Shown here in pieces: positions 57,683 to 64,000 of a stretch of DNA of 64,000 nucleotides; the stretch's first letter is position 1; each line of letters opens with the position of its first letter. The stretch is from positions 9,858,014 through 9,922,013 of the forward strand of contig OY743169.1 in the NCBI GenBank assembly GCA_963555705.1. The letters are read 5' to 3'. This stretch comes from Ligustrum vulgare (taxonomy: Eukaryota > Streptophyta > Magnoliopsida > Lamiales > Oleaceae). The translations under genes were made by a program, and so were the position numbers. The notes beneath the pieces are model-generated. The model was not told the DNA's origin. It ran no database searches and saw nothing but the letters and a program-made list of their open reading frames with translations.

Positions 57683-57800
57683 TAGCAGATTTCTCGCTGG
57701 AGAAAAACCTCCGGCGGTTGAAGTTGTAGCCTTGTTGTAGGCTATAGTATGGTAGTGGATATGAGGTTGGCTGAATTTATACGTGGCTGAATTTATATTC
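57683..57800 (-). promoter_or_regulatory. 5' leader and likely TATA region of the transporter gene
   Basis: On the reverse strand two TATAAATT words lie at about 57773-57800, roughly 90-115 bp before the ATG at 57682. Either could serve as the TATA box. Position-based inference only. Confidence 0.4.
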
Positions 57801-58178
57801 AGACCTTATTGATACAAAAAAAAAAAAAAAAAAAAAAGGGATGTTAGGAAGTCAAATAACATGAAATTATCGAACCCAAGTAATAAATAATTCTCTGTAA
57901 ATAAATAATTCGTAACTAAAATAAGTTCTTACGTCATTAAAGCGCAGAAGCTTGTCAAATTAATAATAACCATAACTACTTATTTTTATTATCATTACAT
58001 ACTTATTGTTTGAGTTAGCTAGTTATAGTTGGATGTTAGTTATAGTTAGAACCCCTGTCCTCTTCTCTGGACATTTGTACTTATTTCTTGTATTTATATT
58101 AAAGGCTTCATTACTCCAATAATATACACAGAATTTTGTTCATCATCTTCTTCATGTGTCAAGCTCTCGAACTTAACA

Positions 58179-58190
58179 TGGTATCGGAGT
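58179..58190 (+). other. Primer-binding site of Copia 3
   Basis: TGGTATCGGAGT, similar to the initiator-Met tRNA complement, directly after the LTR end. Confidence 0.7.
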
Positions 58191-58504
58191 AAAATTTCTT
58201 TTCCTCTGCAGTTCGCCATTTTTGATCTCTTTGATTATCAAAGATTGCTTAGATTTTTTATCAACTAAGTGTTGAGCATTTCCTCTGATCATGATGAATA
58301 CTCCTATTTTAGCTCAAAACCTAATTCAGTCTAGAATGTTGCCGCTTCACGTCTTTGCCATCATGACTACAATAAAAATAGCCTACGACAACGTGCAAAA
58401 AATTAATATTGCAAAATATTTTGCAGCGTACGTATGCATGTTTGCAAATCTCAGTGTTATTGTAGAGGGAAAGGATATGACACGTTCATTGCATGTTGCT
58501 AAAG

Positions 58505-58845
58505 ATGAATTGCGTGTTGTGGTATACTTTTGGCAATGTTTTTTTTCCGTTACGATAGACCTTTGGCAATGCACGTTGCGTGTAGTGTTTGATACTTTTG
58601 ACAATGTTTAATGTGTGTTGCGGTAGACCTTTTGCAATTTTTTTTGTGCATTGTGGTTGAGACCTTTGACAACTTTTTTGTACGTTGTAGTTGATACTTT
58701 AGCAACGTTCATTACATGTTGCGGTTGATACTTTTTGCAACGTTCATTGCGTGTTACGATCGATAATTTTAGTAATGTTCTTTGCGCGTTGTGGTCGATA
58801 CTTTTGGAAACACTCATTACGTGTTGCGGTTGATCTTTTATCTTC
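58505..58845 (+). repeat. Minisatellite, ~44-bp unit, about eight copies
   Basis: The unit resembles 'gcaacgttcattgcgtgttg' plus 'cggttgatacttttg', with substitutions between copies. It lies inside the interrupted gag region of Copia 3. Frames on both strands through it (58291-58611 and 58608-58817) follow the repeat. Confidence 0.85.
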
Positions 58846-60880
58846 TTTTTGTTTTATTTTATTTTTTCAATTTTTCCCAAATCCATATAGATAATTCCAT
58901 GAATAATAAACAAATATCTCAAACATATACGTAATGTGTAAAATATAAAACGCGTGTTCTATAAATATATGAACTAACCAAAATAAAGTGCTAACATTTT
59001 AAAGCAAATTAGACCAAATATATTTTAATACAAAACAAATACTAATGTATTTTTTTGTTCCAAAATAGTTTACAATGGCATTGCGAATGTTAATTCATGC
59101 ACTTAAAATCATGAAAATTTCACACTTAATCAGTCAAAATGACTTCAATGCATTCAAAAGATATTTCAACTGAAAATGTGTCACAAAACTTGTGAATCAA
59201 ATAGAGTAATGATTAAGTAATATGAACTAAAAAATCAATCAAATATCTAATAATTTAAACATAAATTATAATCTTAAAACTCCAATACAAGATATAACTT
59301 AATTCAAAACAATCTATCCATCATTTCAAAAACACTAAACAGAATTCTAACCAAGATCAAATCCTCAATTTCAATGCACCTCATGATTTTTACTAATCCA
59401 TCACTTCAATTCTCAAAAATAAAAGTTTGCATCATGCATTAATGATGAATCTAGCTGAAGGGAAGGATTCTGTTAGTATTTAATTCATAAAATTGAAGAC
59501 CATATGGGAAGAAATAAGCAACTGCATACCTAATTGTATTTGTATATGTAGTTTATCATGTAATTGTGGAGGTGTTAAGGAACTCACACTATAAGATAGG
59601 AGTATATAATGTCATTTCTTATGGGCCTAAATGATTCATTTTCTCAAGTGAGGAGTCAATTGCTGCTCACTCATTGCCTCCTATAAACAAAGTGTTTGCT
59701 AAATAAAGTTTGTATTCAGACTAGCAATAATGCAAATCAATCAGACACTACGGCTGCTACCAAATCTGGTGATAATTATAAGAGATCTAGATGACATAAT
59801 AATTCGATCTTGGGAGGATATTGAGGACAAAAGAAAAGGGAGACCATTTTGCACATAATGCAACATTCATGCCCACGCCATTGATAAATTCTTCAAGATA
59901 CACGATTATTTACCTGGGTATAAGTTTAAGCCAAGAGATAATGCACCTTTTTTCCACTATTGTTAATCAAGTTTTTAGCCAGTCTCTTCTACTTTCAGTG
60001 GTGAATAATGATCAAGACACTGTTGAGAACTTTTTTCAAAACCTCAATACTAATTAGTACCAACAGCTAACGTCACTCTCCAACCATCTGACTTCATCTC
60101 CCAAAACTCATGCTGATATTTGACTCAAGAGCCACCAGGCAAATATGTTCCATAGCTCATACGTTCACTTCTATCATTCTATGCATCCAATTAAGAAATC
60201 CACTGTCATATTCCTAATCATACTAAAATCCCCGTTAAATTTAGTGGTAAAAGTCAAGCTCAGTTCCAAATCATCCTTATAAAAAGTGTGCTGTTTATAC
60301 TTGAGTTCAAATTTAAACTCCTATATATCTGTCAGTGCACTTACTCATGAATCTCAGCTTACAGTGAGTTTCTTTCTTGATTATTTCATTATTCAGACCA
60401 TAAATAAAATGAGGATGATTGGCAGGGGTGAAAGAATTGCTGGCCTATATGTTCTTGATACAGCCACTTTGCTTCCAGATTCTGACCGCATCCAGCTTCT
60501 ACCATAAATGTCAACAACAAAAATGCTACTTAACCAAAAAATGAGTTGACAAGTTTGTGAATGTTGATTTAAAAGTTGATGTAATGTGTGAATGAATATA
60601 ATTGTGTCAACCATACATTATGTCAACATGTATGTCAAATTATGTGTACCTGTAGCAGAATTGAACAACAAAAATGTATCAAACCCTATTTGGCACAACG
60701 GACTTGGACATTTGTCTCTCAAGTGTTTAAGTAGTTTGAAAAGTGTTTCAAAATTCCATAAAGCAATTCAATGCTATGTCTATCCTTTAGCTAAACAAAA
60801 ATGATTGTCATTTTGAGTCTTATAATCATTTGTCCAAATACCATTTGATCTAATCCATTTTGACATATGTTGTCCTTATC

Positions 60881-62750
60881 ATATAATTTCACATGTTGTT
60901 ATGTTTTACTTTTAAAATCATGTTTGTTTATTTTCAAAAATAAAAGGTTGCATGTTCACATCTTTTTAGATTAAGGAGTTGTTTGACAAAGTTGTTAATT
61001 TAAAAAATATAGTAGTAATTTTGGGGCCAAAAATATAATATTGTGTATATATCAAAATTTAAACAAAGATCATTTTTGTATACTAGTAATGCATTTAATT
61101 GTTATATGGAAGGTCGTGCGTTCGAGTCATTTCAGAGATTTTTTCTTTTTCTTTTCAGTTTTAATATAAAAAATTATTGTTTTTGCTTAAAAAAAATATT
61201 TATTTGTTGAATTTTATAGTATGTGGATTTTGAAAAATTTGCCTCAAAACTTAACTTTGCTTTGCTCTGCTTTTTAAAACAATTATTTATGAGATACCTA
61301 AATCATATTTATTGTATAATTTAATTATGTTAATTTCTGAATTCTTATTTCATAAAAAATTATTTTTTTTTAACGAACATAAAAAAAATCATTTTAGTTT
61401 CGAGGTTTTAAACAAAGTTATTAAATTAATAATTTATTAAAAAATTAGATGCTTATTTCGTTTTACCTTTTAATTTTAAATTTTTCATTAAATTGATACA
61501 TTCGAACAAAATTGAGCACTAGTCCATTTTTCGATAAATTTGAACAAAATTATTCATGAGGTTTGTTAGGAACTATAAATTGCATAAAATATTCTGTCTA
61601 ATTTTTGCGGAAAAGATATGGGTCTATTTGGATCCACTTATAAAGTGATAATAATATTTTTTTATTTAAGTGGGTCCCATAAAATAAGTTATTGAGATAA
61701 AATATATATTGAGGCGCAGAATTTTTTTTTTTTTTTTTAAATTATTGTAAGTGATCCAAATAGGACCTATTTATAAATATTACTAAATTATATCTAATTG
61801 AACTTACAAACATAACCTCAAAATTGATTATAATATAAATGTTTTGAATATTACATTATCTTTTCCGCTTTATTGTTCAGTTTAAAATTAACAAACTTCA
61901 TTATGTGAAAAAAGAAAAAGGATTTGAATGCAATAAACAACGGGGCAAATTTCTAAAAGGGAAAAGTACACAACTACAATACTTTAACTATCATTTTTTA
62001 AAACTAAAAAACTTAAGTTTTTTTTTTTTTTTTTTTTTCAAATTCATGTGCTTAATATAGTAATAAATAAATGTAATATTATATAACATAAAAATAATTA
62101 ACACTTATATATATTAAATTAAAACTAATATAATATTAAATATAAAATCCCAAATAACACCTACTCACAAAATATATCCGCCCCAGCTGAGGCCAAAGAG
62201 TCAATGGACTAAGGTCCAAAAAAAAATTTGAAGCCCATTTTTTTTTAATTATTCAAAAAGGAAAGTTCGAAAATAAAACTGGGAATTGAGAATCTGAATT
62301 TTATGTGAGCTCAAAATCGAAGTTCAAAAATTTTGCTTTCATATTAAAAAAAAAAAGAAATTGGAACTCATTAATCTTTATTTGAGGCCCAATTCTTCTT
62401 AATAGATAGGTTCAAACACAAAAGGGTCATACACACGATATTTTCAATTTCTTTCGCTTCTTCTACAAGTTTTTAAAATTTCTTTCAAAGTACTCAAAAC
62501 TTAAGTGCGTATAGGCTACAGCCATATACAAGGCCCAAAAGTAATTTCTTTTTTGAATGTCGAAACGGAACCATTTCAACCTATTTATGACTATCCTTAT
62601 AATAAATTTGGGACGTAAAATCTTCAATTTCAATCCTCTTGACTAAAAAAATTTTGGGGGCGAACCTTCGGGGCCTCCCCTCCATATTTTCCTAGCTTCG
62701 CTCTGGAAGGCCTGATTTATAAAAGTTCGACTCAAGCCCTCACGATCATA
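60881..62750. other. Intergenic DNA, no gene
   Basis: AT-rich with poly(T) runs (about 61722-61738 and 62017-62038). A box-B-like word (gcgttcgagtca, about 61117) is not backed by a box A or target duplication. Confidence 0.5.
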
Positions 62751-62754
62751 GGAC

Positions 62755-63240
62755 CGACACCCACCCACCCCAACAACTCCACCCCAAAGTTACAATTGAT
62801 CACACAAAGTCACAATTCAATCATAATTATAAATTTAGACTCACACCCCACCCCACCCCACCTCATCTCATCTCATCTCATGTCACCATACTCACAAAGT
62901 CACAGTTCGGTCATACAAAATTGCAGTTTGGTCATAATTACAAATTTAATCGCAATATTCACTCCACCCATCCCATCCCACCCTACCCCCACCCCACCCC
63001 ACCCCACTCGTAAACTCAGATTTTGATCACACAAAGTCACAGTTCAATCACAATTACAAATTTAGTCGCAAATCAAATTTTATTACCAAGAATTTAATTA
63101 AATGGGTAATATCTCGTAATAGTCACAGGACGCACAAAGTCACAATCGACACAAATTCTGGTCACAATTACAAATATAGTGACATTCAAACATTTTAGTC
63201 ACATTATTTATTGGTCATGATTTACTCGTTCTCTTGGTAA
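62755..63240. repeat. Satellite-like block related to 54526-55040
   Basis: Alternating 'caccccacccca' runs and 'cacaaagtcacaattcaatcacaattacaaatttagtc' type units, four or five times. It shares 'gtcacaattacaaattta' with 54955-54985. The forward frame 62796-63026 is a repeat artefact. Confidence 0.75.
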
Positions 63241-63241
63241 C

Positions 63242-64000
63242 TAATAAGTGCTTTATTAGCACTTTTTTAGTTCACTTGTTATCTTATTTTTTTATTGGTT
63301 TGATCCTTTAAGTAGTGTTTAATGCATTTTCATGTTTTGTGTTGGGTGAGATCACAAAGAACAAAAAGAAAGGAAAAATGACCAAAATGATGAATCATGA
63401 CAAGCTCGACAGCAAGATCTATAAACCAAACAAAACTTCAAGGACATGTTCAAAGGGCTCCAAATCAATAATGACATGTGGGAAGAAGATTAGAGGCAAA
63501 AATTATGGTCAAAGAAGGTTTGGGGGTGAAGTTGGAAATCAAAAATCCGCAAAATTTGGGAACAACTATTTCAAAAATAATTGTAGATATTTGAGTCTTC
63601 TTTCTAACGCACTTTGAATCACCACAATCGGATATCTAGAGAGAAAGTTATGACCAAAACATCAAGCGCGGACGCTGATCAGCAGAGATTCACTTATGGT
63701 CATAAATGACAAAGTTACGGCCGTAACTTCCAAATTCTAAAAATTTCCAATAACCCATTTACGGCTGTGAACGACAAAGTTACAGCCGTAACTTCCTCGT
63801 TGAGTACTTTCCTTACTGGATTAGGTGTCTATCTTTGGCATATTTTCGTGGGATTTTTAGGGCACGATTTTGGAGGCTTAAATAGAGAAAATTCACCACA
63901 AAAGGGGGTGAAAAAACTAGGGCAAAATTATAGAACATTCTCGGAAGATTTTGAAGGAGAAGAGCATCAACAACAAAGTGAAACCATGAATTAACTTGAA
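63242..64000 (+). mobile_element. Start of an LTR, running off the window
   Basis: It begins taataagtgctttattagcactt, a hairpin like that at the start of the nested LTR 27859-29342. Paired 18-bp palindromic words (63712-63729 and 63777-63794) are followed by a TATA-like ttaaatag (about 63876). The layout parallels the nested LTR in plus orientation. Frames 63315-63617 and 63767-63994 are not supported as genes. The right end lies outside the window. Confidence 0.5.

Larger units (their letters stand above)
57990..60880 (+). mobile_element. Truncated Copia retrotransposon (element 3)
   Basis: An LTR 3' part (about 57990-58178) ends AACA and is followed directly by the primer-binding site TGGTATCGGAGT (58179-58190). 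Then come gag pieces (from ATG 58291; again 59440-59720, 'LKTIWEEIS'-like), a zinc-knuckle remnant (about 59845-59930), a later part with 'ISALTHESQL..'-like sequence (60286-60510) and the integrase zinc-binding start 'WHNGLGHLSLKCL' (about 60690). It stops near 60880 where the integrase core should begin. No RT or 3' LTR is present. Stops are frequent. A minisatellite-bearing segment (about 58390-59440) interrupts gag. Confidence 0.75.

Noticed and set aside
58505..58845. Regularly spaced repeats resembling a CRISPR array
   Set aside because: Copies are contiguous and degenerate with no unique spacers; this is a minisatellite in a plant genome.
61069..61140. tRNA-like box-B word gcgttcgagtca
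   Set aside because: No box A at the right distance, no tail and no flanking duplication, so a SINE or tRNA call is not supported.
63315..63617. 100-aa forward frame rich in Lys and Asn
   Set aside because: It lies within LTR-like sequence and has no recognisable domain.

Overview
The window is nuclear DNA from a flowering plant, most likely a dicot. It is AT-rich and gene-poor. The genes carry GT-AG introns, and nearly everything else is plant transposable elements in various states of decay: Copia and Gypsy-type LTR sequences, Helitrons, hAT and other MITEs, SINEs, a LINE fragment and a FAR1/MULE-derived pseudogene. I see no rRNA, no functional tRNA, no CRISPR array and no bacterial-style operon. 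An asterid source is possible but the sequence alone does not settle it.

Four real protein-coding genes can be assembled with intact frames across splice sites. (1) 16206-17643 (+), three coding exons: an F-box/FBD/LRR-like protein of 418 aa. (2) 35060-38611 (+), five exons: a receptor-like cytoplasmic kinase of the RLCK-VII (RIPK/PBL) type, 424 aa, with a SINE inside intron 1. (3) 40626-42110 (+), one exon: a family-4-type glycosyltransferase with an N-terminal membrane anchor, 494 aa. (4) 42616-57682 (-), three exons: a nodulin-like/NFD4-like major facilitator protein of 553 aa. Its first exon lies 13.3 kb from the second, because intron 1 has filled with transposons. Genes 3 and 4 converge, about 0.5 kb apart. 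The four genes do not look like parts of one pathway.

Layout: 1-9.99 kb holds no gene; it has a short SINE (1406-1519), Helitron-like elements (1600-2739, about 3433-4100, 4682-6748), an old LTR remnant with an interstitial telomere-like repeat, and a MITE at 8105-8350. 9.99-15.2 kb has a LINE RNase H fragment, a MITE with internal tandem repeats, a hAT MITE and a long-inverted-repeat MITE. 15.2-18.1 kb is the F-box gene. 18.4-25 kb has an LTR remnant, a FAR1-related pseudogene, two hAT MITEs and a Helitron. 25.0-33.0 kb is a complete but dead Copia element, with a solo LTR of another family nested in it and a local tandem duplication at its left edge. 33-40.6 kb holds the kinase gene with flanking MITEs. 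40.6-57.7 kb holds the glycosyltransferase and the transporter; the transporter intron contains a young but disabled 4.9-kb Copia (44372-49276), inside an older LTR sequence, plus a Helitron, a hAT MITE and satellite-like repeats. 58-64 kb has a truncated third Copia with a minisatellite in its gag region, more satellite-like repeats, and the start of an LTR running off the window.

I did not find a new multi-gene biological system. The best observations are structural: a transporter gene that keeps its frame across a 13.3-kb transposon-packed intron; a SINE with a perfect 17-bp target duplication in a kinase intron; four hAT-type elements each with an 8-bp target duplication; three levels of element nesting; and two LTRs that both carry a pair of GC palindromes upstream of their TATA boxes.
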